DNA of 64,000 bases from Sabellastarte sp. h YS-2021 (Eukaryota; Annelida; Polychaeta; Sabellida; Sabellidae): NCBI GenBank assembly GCA_964017235.1, contig OZ024931.1:97420221-97484220 (forward strand). The letters are read 5' to 3'. Every line of letters starts with the position of its first letter. Position 1 is the first letter of the stretch. Below the pieces are notes generated by a model. It had not been told where the DNA came from, ran no database searches, and saw nothing but the letters and a program-made list of their open reading frames with translations. Positions 9,028 to 19,600 of this stretch are shown piece after piece. A program made the translations under genes and the position numbers.

Positions 9028-10238
9028 CAGTGTTGATTCTAGGAATTTCAAAAAGTGGGGGCGATCCCCCACCACTGCACAAAATGTGGGGGAGGGGTTA
9101 AAAATTATGGGGGACAGCTTTATGATAAAGTTTAAACTAATAAAAATACTTTCTCAGAAAATTAAGACATTTTAAACAGTGGACTTCTATTAATTAGTGA
9201 TCAAGGCCACTTGGCTACCCCAGAAGTAGTGGTTATCTACCATTGAACACGCACCTTTTAGCTAATACTTAATTATTAATTAAATAAATAATATCTTAAA
9301 TTCTATTAACAGGCTTTGATTATAATGTAACTGTACCAGAATACTAATTGATAGATATAATTAGCAGTTGTACATCTGATAATATTTGCTTTAAAGCTAT
9401 GTATTTTGACAAATTACATAGATTATCGGTCATTTTATGCCAGTGAACAGTCATTTGGTTTACATACAGAAGCATTTGTCCTTGACCTATATTGTATTGA
9501 AGAAATATAAGGTGGACGTTCACTGGTAGGCTGGCGTTCACTGGTAGAATGCCACTATATACATAAAATTTATGTACAAAGTAAATGTCAGGCAATTGTC
9601 TTGCCAAATAAAAATAAACTTCAAGCCTAGTGATAGATTTTTTAAAAAATATATTGAAAATGGTTATTTTCATCAAAGTGACTTCTGTCACGGCACTGTG
9701 GTTTTAAGTTTTCGTCTAAAGTCACGGCATCACAAATTCAGTCATTATACCATCAATTTGTACGAATATTAATGAGTAGTCTACAAATTCTTCAAGTAAA
9801 ATATTGTTCAAAAATCCCATGAAATTGTCAATATTTTCTACGCATATATGAATATTCATCAGCTCTGTGGTCCATCTAGTATTTGATCTTAAAGCACAAA
9901 ATATTGTAAAGAAACCATTATGAAAATCTGTGACCTCATTAATATTAATGAGTTGTCCGTGAATTTTGATCTTCAAGTAAAACATTTTCTACACATACAT
10001 TGTTGGGAAACCCCACAGATACGTAGGGTCATCACCGGCTTGTCTCTCCTGTTGTGATACTACTGTAAAAATCCAGTTTACTGTCAGTTTCGTTTTTCTT
10101 TTTGCTTCATATATTTCCTGCATTGCCTTGTGTACTACGCATTCTCATATAATTTGGTCATCGCAGCCTCCAAGAAAATCCGCGTTTGTAGGCGAATCTA
10201 TGCGTGATCCCACGGAAAACGCGCCCTAGAAGCAACAA
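9028..10238. mobile_element. hAT-like DNA transposon, non-autonomous, inserted in DIRS RT
   Basis: The left end CAGTGTTGATTCTAGG (9028-9043) and the complement of the right end CATTGTTGCTTCTAGG (10225-10240) match at 14 of 16 positions. Flanking 8-bp sites are TACAACAG (9020-9027) and TGCAACAG (10239-10246), equal at 7 of 8; an 8-bp duplication is the hAT hallmark. Removing the insert leaves the RT reading frame continuous across the join, which supports these borders. Near the left end GTGGGGG-CGAT-CCCCCAC (about 9056-9073) can form a hairpin. No transposase is recognised in the 1.2 kb; open frames of 66-115 codons have no known motif. It is probably a deletion derivative. Confidence 0.6.
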
Positions 10239-10774
10239 TGCAACAGTTGTAAAAGACCTGAGGGGCTGTGGCCAGTCCGAAAGGAAAGGAGGTGAACTGG
10301 AACACCTGTGACCTGTGGCAAAACCTTAGGTACTTCCTTGAGTTTGGGTGGATGGGGATGTGAAGGTAGGCGTCTGATAGGTCTATCAACGACACCCATT
10401 CTCCTGGAATCAGAGAGGCCCTGATGGACTCCGGAGTTTTCATTTTGAACCTTTCTACAAGTAGGAAGGTGTTGAGATTGCTTAGGTATATCACTGGCCT
10501 CCACCTTTGGTGAGGCTTGGGGACTAGAAACAGGCGACTGTAAATTTTACATTTTCCACCCTTTCTAATGCGTTCTTTGACAGAAGAGACTGGATGCAAG
10601 AGGCCAGAGCTTGTTCTTTGTTAAGGGCCTTGTAACCTGATCGAATCAGGGGAGCTCTGACCAATCTTGGTTTTAACATGAATGGCAGAATGTAGCCATT
10701 GGTGATAATGTTTAATACGCTGTCTGAACATTTGTTTATTTTCCAGTCTCTCCTGAATGAACAGAGGTGACCTC
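10239..10774 (-). pseudogene. DIRS reverse transcriptase, first half
   Basis: On the minus strand it follows gag by a short gap. The frame holds LFLVPKPHQRWRPVIYLSNL (RT motif 1-2 region), then SLIDLSDAYLHIPIHP (motif A, with its catalytic Asp) and FPFGLATAPQVF (motif B). These are characteristic of DIRS RT. The coding is cut at 10238 by the hAT-like insertion and resumes at 9027. The preceding segment (10600-10774) is in frames with stops and corresponds to the RT N-terminal leader. No native start can be assigned. Confidence 0.85.
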
Positions 10775-12001
10775 CTACTGGTGGACTGAGGGAGGCTTTT
10801 GAGGAGTCATTGGGGGAGTGGGGTCGAAAATGACCACTGGAGCCTCTGAAATTTGGTTTCCCCCTATCTGAGGAAAACGATTGGTTACTGCTTTGAGAGG
10901 AGTTGCCCCCATGTAGGAGCCTATTTTCTTATTGTGGGGACCACGAAAGAGCTTGTTTTGATAGGGTCCAAAACCTTGAGCATCTTTAGAGGTGCCTTTT
11001 TTGAGGAGGAAGTCTTCACCCTCCTTTACTAACTGAGAGTTGAACAGCGGCCAAAAGGGCGAAAAGGCCAAAAGGGTGAATTCCTGAGCTCGGTGTCTTG
11101 TATCCCCTAGTTGTGGTTGAAGTAGGGTCATCTCGGCCTCACACCTTAGCAGGCCATTGTTACCCATGGTGTAAACTTCCCTCTGGAAGATGTGGGCCAG
11201 GGATTTGCTTAGGTAGGCAAGAGCTGTTTGTTGGATAAGAATGGTCTTATTCCAGATCTCCAAATATTCACAGGCCTCTTTGTAACCACGCCTGGCTGCT
11301 TTTTCAGGATTGGCACCTTTTTGAATCTGAAATTTAACTTTCTTGAATAAAGACTTCAGACTGTGTTGACACTTCTCTAAAGTGGAATTACAGGAAGACG
11401 AAGTCTTGGCAAAAGCAGCCATGAAGTTAATAGTGGAGAGGTTCTGCCTAGCTTGATGTTCCAGCTCCTTAAGAACTGGAAGGAAAACCTTGCCCATAGG
11501 GGCTCCAGAGGGTTTAGGAGGGATACATAACAAGGCTGTCCCACCTTGTACCACTTTGCAGTGGAGGGATGGGGATTTAATATATTTACCCTCAGGTAAG
11601 TTAGAGGCCAAAAAATCATGTTCAAACTTATCAAAAGCATCTTTGATATGAGAACTAAGTGGCAGCATAGCAGAAGGGCCTCTTGGCCTAAGCTCCTGTT
11701 GGCCTTTTTGGTCGTCCGGACCTAGAACAGAGGTGGAAGACCTGGGCATAGTTTCCCTGGGGTCAGGGAGATTGAGAATACTCCTAAAGGTTTCCACTTC
11801 CTCAGCATATTGTGAGAGTAAGTCAGCCATGGCTACTCCCCTGTAGAAAAGAGGATCTGGGTCGTGTTGAGGTTGGTCTTGATCAGAAGGGGCCCTAGAT
11901 GGCTTGGAAGACCTATGTTTAAGTACAGAGGACTGATCTCCCTCTGAAGATGAGGACTGAAGGGTATCTGGACCTAACCTTGTGTTTTCTTTTATCTGCA
12001 T
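10775..12001 (-). pseudogene. DIRS gag, central and C-terminal part (409-codon frame)
   Basis: The longest open frame in the window. It encodes the bulk of a DIRS gag-like protein, presumed to bind the RNA and form the particle. Features seen: a Ser/Pro/Asp-rich N-terminus; an acidic segment with DLLSQYAEEVETF; a central helical region around NLSTINFMAAF and FKKVKFQIQKGANPEKAAR; and a C-terminal linker with FGPYQNKLFRGPHNKK and a Pro-rich tail. No zinc knuckle is seen. The frame starts at 12001 only because of a frameshift near 11985; the native protein began further right. The unit border at 11979 falls inside it, so only this first copy retains the rest of gag. Confidence 0.8.
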
Positions 12002-12667
12002 GTTTTTTGGGTCTAGCTGAGACTACCTGAGAGGGTTCCTCCGACTGACCTGAATGTTCATCCGAGACATGTCTCGGATCAGATTCATGGATGGATTGTT
12101 GATCTCCGAGATGATGTCTCGGGTCAGAGTCCTGAATGGATTGTTTATCTCCAAGATGAGGAGGAAGAGGTGGACCATATAAGTCCACATCCATAGCCTC
12201 ATCCGCCCAAGATGGAGTTCTCGGAGGGGTTGGGTCCAGGTTCTCTGGCTGTTTACTAGTACCAGGCTTAGAGGCAGAAGAGGAGGTCTGATCCACCTCC
12301 CTTTTAGACGTCTTTTTAAAATACTGAAATTCGTCTCAGAGAGACTTCATTGCCTCAAGCATAGAAGCCTGGAAGTACACCCATTTGTTGTTGTAATTAG
12401 ATGTTAAATTGAGAACCCAGGGATTTTTCAAGTTTGGACTCGTTTTTCTGCTGTAAAGCTGTACCTGGGGTTGGTGGGACAGTTTTAGCTGGAGTTTGAA
12501 GAGACAGTGACTCGAAACGCAGGGGTTGAGGACGTGGTGGGGATGCAAATAATTGTTGAGCAGTACCCTCAAGGTCTGCCCGAGATCCTGTAAATGAATC
12601 CACATCCTCGTCACCCAGGAAGTGAAGCTCATTGTCTCTGGAAGTGTCAGCTTCTTCCTTACATACC
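12002..12667 (-). pseudogene. DIRS gag N-terminal part, broken
   Basis: Minus strand. The frame ending at 12397 carries ELHFLGDEDVDSFTGSRADL and a Pro/Ser-rich segment and ends at a TAA after SQFNI. The downstream frame continues with KWVYFQASMLEAMKSL, a TGA at about 12337, then DEFQYFKKTSKREVDQ and an Asp/His-rich repeat (LGDKQSIQDSDPRHHLGDQQ, then SIHESDPRHV). Together they form one gag N-terminus with a frameshift near 12400 and one stop. A lysine-rich KKHADKRKHK precedes the next shift. Both lesions recur in all eleven array copies. Confidence 0.7.
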
Positions 12668-13054
12668 GTTTCCTGTTTTTAATTTTTGTTCTTTGGGTAT
12701 TGAAAGATATTTTTATGCAATAAAATGTATGCGTACAAGCAAGCCTGAACCGAGAAAACTCACAAAATGCAAAAAAGTAAAATACTTATCCTGTCGAAAC
12801 AGAACTTTCACATAATAACCTAAAACATTAATTAAGAAAAATAGCCAAGTAATAACATCCAACAATACTTGAAAACTGGGAAATAGAGTAAAATATTACT
12901 GCAAATAGTAAACGCTTCCAAATCACGCCGTCAACGAGAAAAGGAGGAAGAATTGAGAAGAGTTCCACGAGAATACAACCTGATGCTACGGCCAACTATA
13001 AATGTCTATTTTTCTTGGAAGTTGGCCGGATGCCTGCGGCCTCCCGAGATCAGC

Positions 13055-13092
13055 ATTCAGTTCCACATGGTAAGCTATTGTAGCGCAATAAA
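13055..13092. repeat. DIRS right (5') terminal inverted repeat, 38 bp
   Basis: The exact reverse complement of 6900-6937. The amplified unit carries it, so it recurs about 1076 bases after each unit start (for example at 17714). Confidence 0.85.
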
Positions 13093-13133
13093 ATTGTGAG
13101 TTTATATGTATTTTAAATAAAACTCCATAATAA

Positions 13134-13154
13134 ATATATATATATATATATATA
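13134..13154. repeat. AT dinucleotide microsatellite
   Basis: Alternating AT tract just outside the DIRS right terminus. Its length varies from unit to unit, longest in unit 8 (about 45785-45817). In most units it is preceded by TAAATAAATAT; units 1 and 8 have TAAATATAT instead. Confidence 0.9.
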
Positions 13155-13796
13155 ATTTGACATACCTTGCAATAAAGCAGTTTTACCAAAATAATGTCCC
13201 AAAACTCTAGCAGAGGATAATGACACCCAAGGTAGGCCACATGTGCTCTACATTTCCAAAAATTCAATACTGACCATATTAGTCTTCAAAATTAAACCTT
13301 GTGTGACTCTCTATTCAACAAGGTGACCATACATATACAGACTTAAAACGCATATTGGGATTTGTACACTCTTGGTTTAAATACACCACTTCAAAAAAAC
13401 TAGATTGGGTCAACTCGGCGCCAACATATCAACAGACAGGTCATCACTCACGCAACATGTTTTCACTATGTATTTGATTTCATTAGCATTTAATTCACTG
13501 TTGATAGATTTACATAGTACTGCAAAATGAAAACAATAAAAATACCAGAGGTGGCCAAAACCTTTGCAATGAATAATGCATATATATAAAAAAGGTTTCA
13601 AGAAAGTCAAACAGTCATTGAGAATATTATTACATGTCCATTGTAACATTACATACTTAAAATTCGATAATAATAAGCTGACCTTTAATATGGTAGATAT
13701 TGTACACTTATACTTCAATAAAAAAATTAAAAAGCTAATTTTTGGATATTATTTCATATCATTTTTTATGCAAAGTTACTCCCCTGTAAAATTGCG
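13155..13796. other. Gene-free part of the unit, nothing recognised
   Basis: AT-rich sequence flanking the DIRS element, repeated in all units. Frames of about 100 codons on either strand are present, but one of them is broken in units 4-8 by a 1-base change in an A-run, and none has a recognisable motif. Confidence 0.6.
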
Positions 13797-13857
13797 GTGG
13801 GCAAAGTCCTTTGTGGGCAAAGGTCCTGTGGGCAAGAGCCCTTGTGGGCAAAGGTCC
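13797..13857. repeat. 15-16 bp tandem repeat (GTGGGCAAAGGTCC type), 4 copies
   Basis: Four imperfect copies of a GTGGGCAAAGGTCCTT-like phrase. Present in every unit about 1818 bases after the unit start. No function suggested. Confidence 0.8.
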
Positions 13858-14859
13858 AAACACAAGTTTATCTGTTTCTATGTTTTAAGATATTAGTGGA
13901 TAGATGAAACATTATAAAACAAATACGCAATTAGATTTTGTTTTTTTTTCTTCATAATTTGACATGTATCCTTCCAAGCCTTTTACAAGGTAAATTAAAG
14001 CTGGTTTCACAGTTTCATTTATAATAAGAAGAAACAGTAAAATCTGACAATATCACTTCTCAGTTCCTTGCAAACAAAATGAAGTTTTAGTTTATATAGT
14101 GCTACATATGCCGGGTTTTATACCAGCATACTGCTTAAACAAAGAGGATGAGTGCTTTTTTCATATATGTAGAGCAAAAAAAAAGAAGATATGGTATAAA
14201 TCTGATTGATGTATGTTGATCATCTAATTAAACATCTAACTTTTACTGAAGATCTAACACTATTACAGGAGATCTGCAACCCTACTGATCAGCCTGGTTC
14301 TTTGTTTCTCATTTGATATCATTTCAATACATTTGTTTATTTAGTGTCACTCAACAGCTGGAGGTCCTCAGAGGGAGGTGGGGGTGGGACTACATTACCT
14401 AATATGACAAAGGGATGGAGTGATACTGCATAAATGGTAAGAGATAAACACTCTGATATATATAAAAGGGGTAATAAAATACTCAGAAATCATCAATGGT
14501 TCAGTCTATCTATTTTATAAACTTGCAATACAAAAAGCTTAGTTATTCTTATGACTGATAAAAAAATATGCCTCCAGATTTAAATATAAATTATTAAACC
14601 ACAAGAACAGATTTATAATAATAATTCAGAATTGAGAATTTTAAATGTGTGATTAACAACTGAAATAAGTTCATAACTGTAGGAGCTGTGTCAAAATTAA
14701 CTGAGGCAAGTTGAAAAATACTAAGCTAGTTAAGAGTTAAAAATCCCCTATTTTTACTACATAAGGCTATAGTTTCATTAATATTGGGACTTAAAGCTCA
14801 CCAGAAAATAACAGTGTCCATTTTACCTACTTTAATATGTATAACCAGTTTCATTTCAA
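13858..14859. other. Gene-free part of the unit, nothing recognised
   Basis: AT-rich, repeat-poor sequence. A G-rich phrase GGGAGGTGGGGGTGGGAC (near 14374) stands out. No known element or RNA is recognised. Confidence 0.5.
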
Positions 14860-15475
14860 GCAGGGAGATAAAAACAGGCACTTCCTTTGAAAAATTCAAA
14901 GATTTCAGCTCTATGAGCCACATAGTTCGACAGTTACAGGGCTTTAAAGTGGCACAATGTCCATAAATTTGGTCTCTGTGGGCATTTTAGAATTGTTAAA
15001 GTGACCTTAGCAATTAAACTACAGATCTGAAACTTTTTGGGTACATAGATAACAAACAAAAATTATATAATACAGTTTAAGACTTGTCACACTTAGCATT
15101 TTCAAATAACAGGGCAAAATACAGAAAAAAAATGTCAAAAAAGGTGACTTGGGTGAGTGTCTATGGTCCTCATACACAGGTTAAATGTCTACTAAAAGCC
15201 TTGATTTTCGGCACATGTAAAAAGAACATAATAATGTATTCCAAGATGGGATTTCAGCTCTGTCAGTCACATAGTTTAACAGTCACAGGGCTTAAAAGTG
15301 GCAAAAAGTCCAAATATTGGGTCTCTGTGGGCCTTTTAGAGACCTCAATGTGACCTTCAAATTAAAGCTTCAGACTTAAACTCTGTCAGATACAAAGATT
15401 ACACATAGAATTTATATCTAATACAGTTTGAAACTTCTCCAACTTACCACTTCCAACTTACAGGGCAACATATGT
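14860..15475. repeat. Diverged two-copy tandem repeat, about 349 bp period
   Basis: GATTTCAGCTCT followed by CACATAGTT, ACAGGGCTT and GTCTCTGTGGGC occurs at 14901 and again at 15250. The similarity continues through AATACAGTTT and CAGGGCAA phrases. The two copies are well diverged, so the duplication is much older than the array. Plus-strand open frames over both copies (14784-14966, 15084-15353) are not convincing genes; the first is broken by a TGA in unit 9. Confidence 0.7.
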
Positions 15476-15487
15476 AAACAAGAGGAG

Positions 15488-15507
15488 AGTGCCCGTGAAC
15501 GGGCACT
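15488..15507. repeat. Perfect hairpin: 8-bp stem, 4-base loop
   Basis: AGTGCCCG-TGAA-CGGGCACT. Present in every unit; in unit 6 (38815-38834) a C-to-T change breaks one stem pair. Could be the end of an old palindromic element. Not followed by a T-run, so not a terminator of the bacterial kind. Confidence 0.75.
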
Positions 15508-15708
15508 GTGTCAGCTGACTGAATGTTTTTGATTTGTGATGGTGATAATGAGAGGAAAGCATAATTATCAGGGAAAGGGCTGTACAGAAATACAGTAAAT
15601 GGTAACTGAACAGCATGTTCGAAAGATATTCCGAAGCTGACAGAAGAAAAGGACAAAAAAGTTGTGCCCTGCAAATGGTATTATGAAATAAAGTAACAAG
15701 GTAATTGT

Positions 15709-16140
15709 TTAAGTGTAAAAAGTAGGTTAAAAATATTTAAAGAAATACTATAAATGCAATATCCTCGTTCGACCATGAAGAAGGGGTCCAAAGGTCAAAT
15801 CTGACCATACCAAAAGATTCCCAGCCAAAGAATTTAGGATGATTTACCATCCCAAACCTCTGGGACCAATAATAAGTGAGTTATAAGCACTTTTAAGTTT
15901 GGCTATCCTCATTTGACATTGAAGGAGGGGTCCAAGGTGAAATACGACCACACCAAAAAATTCCCAGCTCATGATTTTCTATAGGCTGGTTTTCATTCCA
16001 ACCTCTAGGACCAATAATAAGCGAGTTATAAGCACTTTTATGTTTGGCTATCCTCATTTGACCTTGAAGGAGGGTTCCAAGGTCAAATCGGACCATATTA
16101 ACAGATTCCCAGCCCATGATTTCCTACAGGTTGGATACAA
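15709..16140. repeat. 144-bp tandem repeat (about 2.6 copies) nested in the 155-bp satellite
   Basis: The phrase ATCCTC(G/A)TT(C/T)GAC followed by GAAG(A/G)AGG(G)GTCC recurs at 15761, 15905 and 16050. Each full copy ends with GGACCAATAATAAG and GAGTTATAAGCACTTTTA. Bases 15709-15760 are the last third of a 155-bp monomer (AAGTAGG...AAATGCAAT), and a new monomer starts at 16141, so the block sits within satellite. Confidence 0.8.
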
Positions 16141-16635
16141 TGATTTACTCAACAGTGAGAACCTGAAAGAAGCTATTGCTCAGCTATGCCATGACATAGA
16201 GGTCTGCAATTTCAATATGTTATAGCTGACCAAAACGTCTGTGAATAACATATTTAACAAAATACTCTAAATGTAATAGTTTTCAAGTTACAACTGATTT
16301 ACTCAACAGTGAGAACCTCAAAGTAACTATTACTCAGCTATGCAATGAGCTACATGTCTGAATTTTTGCTCTGTTATAGCTGACCTAAAAGTAGGTGAAC
16401 AACATATTTAAGCAAAATACTGTAAATGCAATAATTTTCAAGTTACAACTGATTTACTCAATATTGAGAACCTGAAAATAGCTATTGCTCCGCTATGCCA
16501 TGAGCTATAGGTCTGTAATTTCACTATGTTATAGCTAACCCAAAAGTAGGTGAAAAATATATTTTAACAAAATACTCCAAATGCAATATTTTTCAAGTTA
16601 TAGCTGATTTACTCAACAGTCAGTGCCTGAGAATA
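16141..16635 (+). repeat. 155-bp satellite at the end of unit 1, three monomers plus part
   Basis: Monomers start with TGATTTACTCAA at 16141, 16295, 16450 and 16605 (periods 154, 155, 155). The last is cut after GAGAATA, where the next unit begins. The same block closes every unit; unit 10 has one monomer fewer. Confidence 0.95.
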
Positions 16636-16637
16636 AA

Positions 16638-19600
16638 CTTGTGTTTTCTTTTATCTGCATGTTTTTTGGGTCTAGCTGAGACTATCCGAGAGGGTTCCTC
16701 CGACTGACCTGAATGTTCATCCGAGACGTGTCTCGGATCAGATTCATGGATGGATTGTTGATCTCCGAGATGATGTCTCGGGTCAGAGTCCTGAATGGAT
16801 TGTTTATCTCCAAGATGAGGAGGAAGAGGTGGACCATATAAGTCCACATCCATAGTCTCATCCGCCCAAGATTGAGTTCTCGGAGGGGTTGGGTCCAGGT
16901 TCTCTGGCTCTTTACTAGTACCAGGCTTAGAGGCAGAAGAGGAGGTCTGATCCACCTCCCTTTTAGACGTCTTTTTAAAATACTGAAATTCGTCTCAGAG
17001 AGACTTCATTGCCTCAAGCATAGAAGCCTGGAAGTACACCCATTTGTTGTTGTAATTAGATGTTAAATTGAGAACCCAGGGATTTTTCAAGTTTGGACTC
17101 GTTTTTCTGCTGTAAAGCTGTACCTGGGGTTGGTGGGACAGTTTTAGCTGGAGTTTGAAGAGACAGTGACTCAAAACGCAGGGGTTGAGGACGTGGTGGG
17201 GATGCAAATAATTGTTGAGCAGTACCCTCAAGGTCTGCCCGAGATCCTGTAAATGAATCCACATCCTCGTCACCCAGGAAGTGAAGCTCATTGTCTCTGG
17301 AAGTGTCAGCTTCTTCCTTACATACCGTTTCCTGTTTTTAATTTTTGTTCTTTGGGTATTGAAAGATATTTTTATGCAATAAAATGTATGCGTACAAGCA
17401 AGCCTGAACTGAGAAAACTCACAAAATGCAAAAAAGTAAAATACTTATCCTGTCGAAACAGAACTTTCACATAATAACCTAAAACATTAATCAAGAAAAA
17501 TAGCCAAGTAATAACATCCAACAATACTTGAAAACTGGGAAATAGAGTAAAATATTACTGCAAATAGTAAACGCTTCCAAATCACGCAGCCAACGAGAAA
17601 AGGAGGAAGAATTGAGAAGAGTTCCACGAGAATACAACCTGATGCTACGGCCAACTATAAATGTCTATTTTTCTTGGATGTTGGCCGGATGCCTGCGGCC
17701 TCCCGAGATCAGCATTCAGTTCCACATGGTAAGCTATTGTAGCGCAATAAAATTGTGAGTTTATATGTATTTTAAATAAAACTCCATAATAAATAAATAT
17801 ATATATATATATATATAATTTGACATACCTTGCAATAAAGCAGTTTTACCAAAATAATGTCCCAAAACTCTAGCAGAGGATAATGACACCCAAGGTAGGC
17901 CACATGTGCTCTACATTTCCAAAAATTCAATACTGACCATATTAGTCTTCAAAATTAAACCTTGTGTGACTCTCTATTCAACAAGGTGACCATACATATA
18001 CAGACTTAAAACGCATATTGGGATTTGTACACTCTTGGTTTAAATACACCACTTCAAAAAAACTAGATTGGGTCAACTCGGCGCCAACATATCAACAGAC
18101 AGGTCATCACTCACGCAACATGTTTTCACTATGTATTTGATTTCATTAGCATTTAATTCACTGTTGATAGATTTACATAGTACTGCAAAATGAAAACAAT
18201 AAAAATACCAGAGGTGGCCAAAACCTTTGCAATGAATAATGCATATATATAAAAAAGGTTTCAAGAAAGTCAAACAGTCATTGAGAATATTATTACATGT
18301 ACATTGTAACATTACATACTTAAAATTCGATAATAAGAAGCTGACCTTTAATATGGTAGATATTGTACACTTATACTTCAATAAAAAAATTAAAAAGCTA
18401 ATTTTTGGATATTATTTCATATCATTTTTTATGCAAAGTTACTCCCCTGTAAAATTGCGGTGGGCAAAGTCCTTTGTGGGCAAAGGTCCTGTGGGCAAGA
18501 GCCCTTGTGGGCAAAGGTCCAAACACAAGTTTATCTGTTTCTATGTTTTAACATATTAGTGGATAGATGAAACATTATAAAACAAATACGCAATTAGATT
18601 TTGTTTTTTTTTCTTCATAATTTGACATGTATCCTTCCAAGCCTTTTACAAGGTAAATTAAAGCTGGTTTCACAGTTTCATTTATAATAAGAAGAAACAG
18701 TAAAATCTGACAATATCACTTCTCAGTTCCTTGCAAACAAAATGAAGTTTTAGTTTATATAGTGCTATATATGCTGGGTTTTATACCAGCATACTGCTTA
18801 AACAAAGAGGATGAGTGCTTTTTTCATATATGTAGAGCAAAAAAAAAGAAGATATGGTATAAATCTGATTGATGTATGTTGATCATCTAATTAAACATCT
18901 AACTTTTACTGAAGATCTAACACTATTACAGGAGATCTGCAACCCTACTGATCAGCCTGGTTCTTTGTTTCTCATTTGATATCATTTCAATACATTTGTT
19001 TATTTAGTGTCACTCAACAGCTGGAGGTCCTCAGAGGGAGGTGGGGGTGGGACTACATTACCTAATATGACAAAGGGATGGAGTGATACTGCATAAATGG
19101 TAAGAGATAAACACTCTGATATATATAAAAGGGGTAATAAAATACTCAGAAATCATCAATGGTTCAGTCTATCTATTTTATAAACTTGCAATACAAAAAG
19201 CTTAGTTATTCTTATGACTGATAAAAAAATATGCCTCCAGATTTAAATATAAATTATTAAACCACAAGAACAGATTTATAATAATAATTCAGAATTGAGA
19301 ATTTTAAATGTGTGATTAACAACTGAAATAAGTTCATAACTGTAGGAGCTGTGTCAAAATTAACTGAGGCAAGTTGAAAAATACTAAGCTAGTTAAGAGT
19401 TAAAAATCCCCTATTTTTACTACATAAGGCTATAGTTTCATTAATATTGGGACTTAAAGCTCACCAGAAAATAACAGTGTCCATTTTACCTACTTTAATA
19501 TGTATAACCAGTTTCATTTCAAGCAGGGAGATAAAAACAGGCACTTCCTTTGAAAAATTCAAAGATTTCAGCTCTATGAGCCACATAGTTCGACAGTTAC

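Larger units (their letters stand above)
6900..13092 (-). mobile_element. DIRS-type retrotransposon, inactivated, minus strand
   Basis: The 5' end is at right and the 3' end at left. The termini are perfect 38-bp inverted repeats at 6900-6937 and 13055-13092 (TTTATTGCGC ... AACTGAAT). The order on the minus strand is 5' UTR, gag (12667-10775), reverse transcriptase (10774-8718, interrupted), RNase H (about 8483-8000), tyrosine recombinase (7852-7500) and 3' UTR. This is the DIRS order, with a tyrosine recombinase in place of a DDE integrase. The element is dead: it carries multiple frameshifts and stops, an internal deletion joining the RNase H end to the middle of the recombinase, a SINE insertion and a hAT-like insertion. 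Its 5' 1.1 kb (11979-13092) lies inside the first unit of the large tandem array. Confidence 0.9.
11979..16637. repeat. Array unit 1 (left edge copy)
   Basis: Continuous on its left with the rest of the DIRS element, so it is the parental left end. It is clearly the most distinct copy. Private bases include CCGTCAACGAG at 12927 (others CAGCCAACGAG), GGAAGTTGG at 13017 (others GGATGTTGG), ATGTCCATTG at 13633 (others ATGTACATTG) and AAGATGGAG at 12210 (others AAGATTGAG). Confidence 0.95.

Noticed and set aside
12655-12670. Possible 5' splice site (GGTATGTAAG on the minus strand) at the start of gag
   Set aside because: It matches the donor consensus, but no matching acceptor or reason for splicing is visible and the gag frame runs through it.
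6900-13092. Retrovirus or LTR retrotransposon
   Set aside because: The termini are inverted, not direct long repeats, there is no protease or DDE integrase, and the RT and recombinase motifs are of DIRS type.
14784-15674. Short open frames repeated in each unit (60, 89 and 76 codons, plus others of 64-111 codons)
   Set aside because: They have no recognisable domain, no codon pattern and no start context. One is broken by a TGA in unit 9 and another by an A-run change in units 4-8. Their recurrence reflects recent duplication, not selection.
15793-15806. Estrogen-response-like palindrome GGTCA-AATC-TGACC in the 144-bp repeat
   Set aside because: The spacing is 4 rather than 3 bases, and the other two repeat copies lack one half-site, so chance is the simpler explanation.
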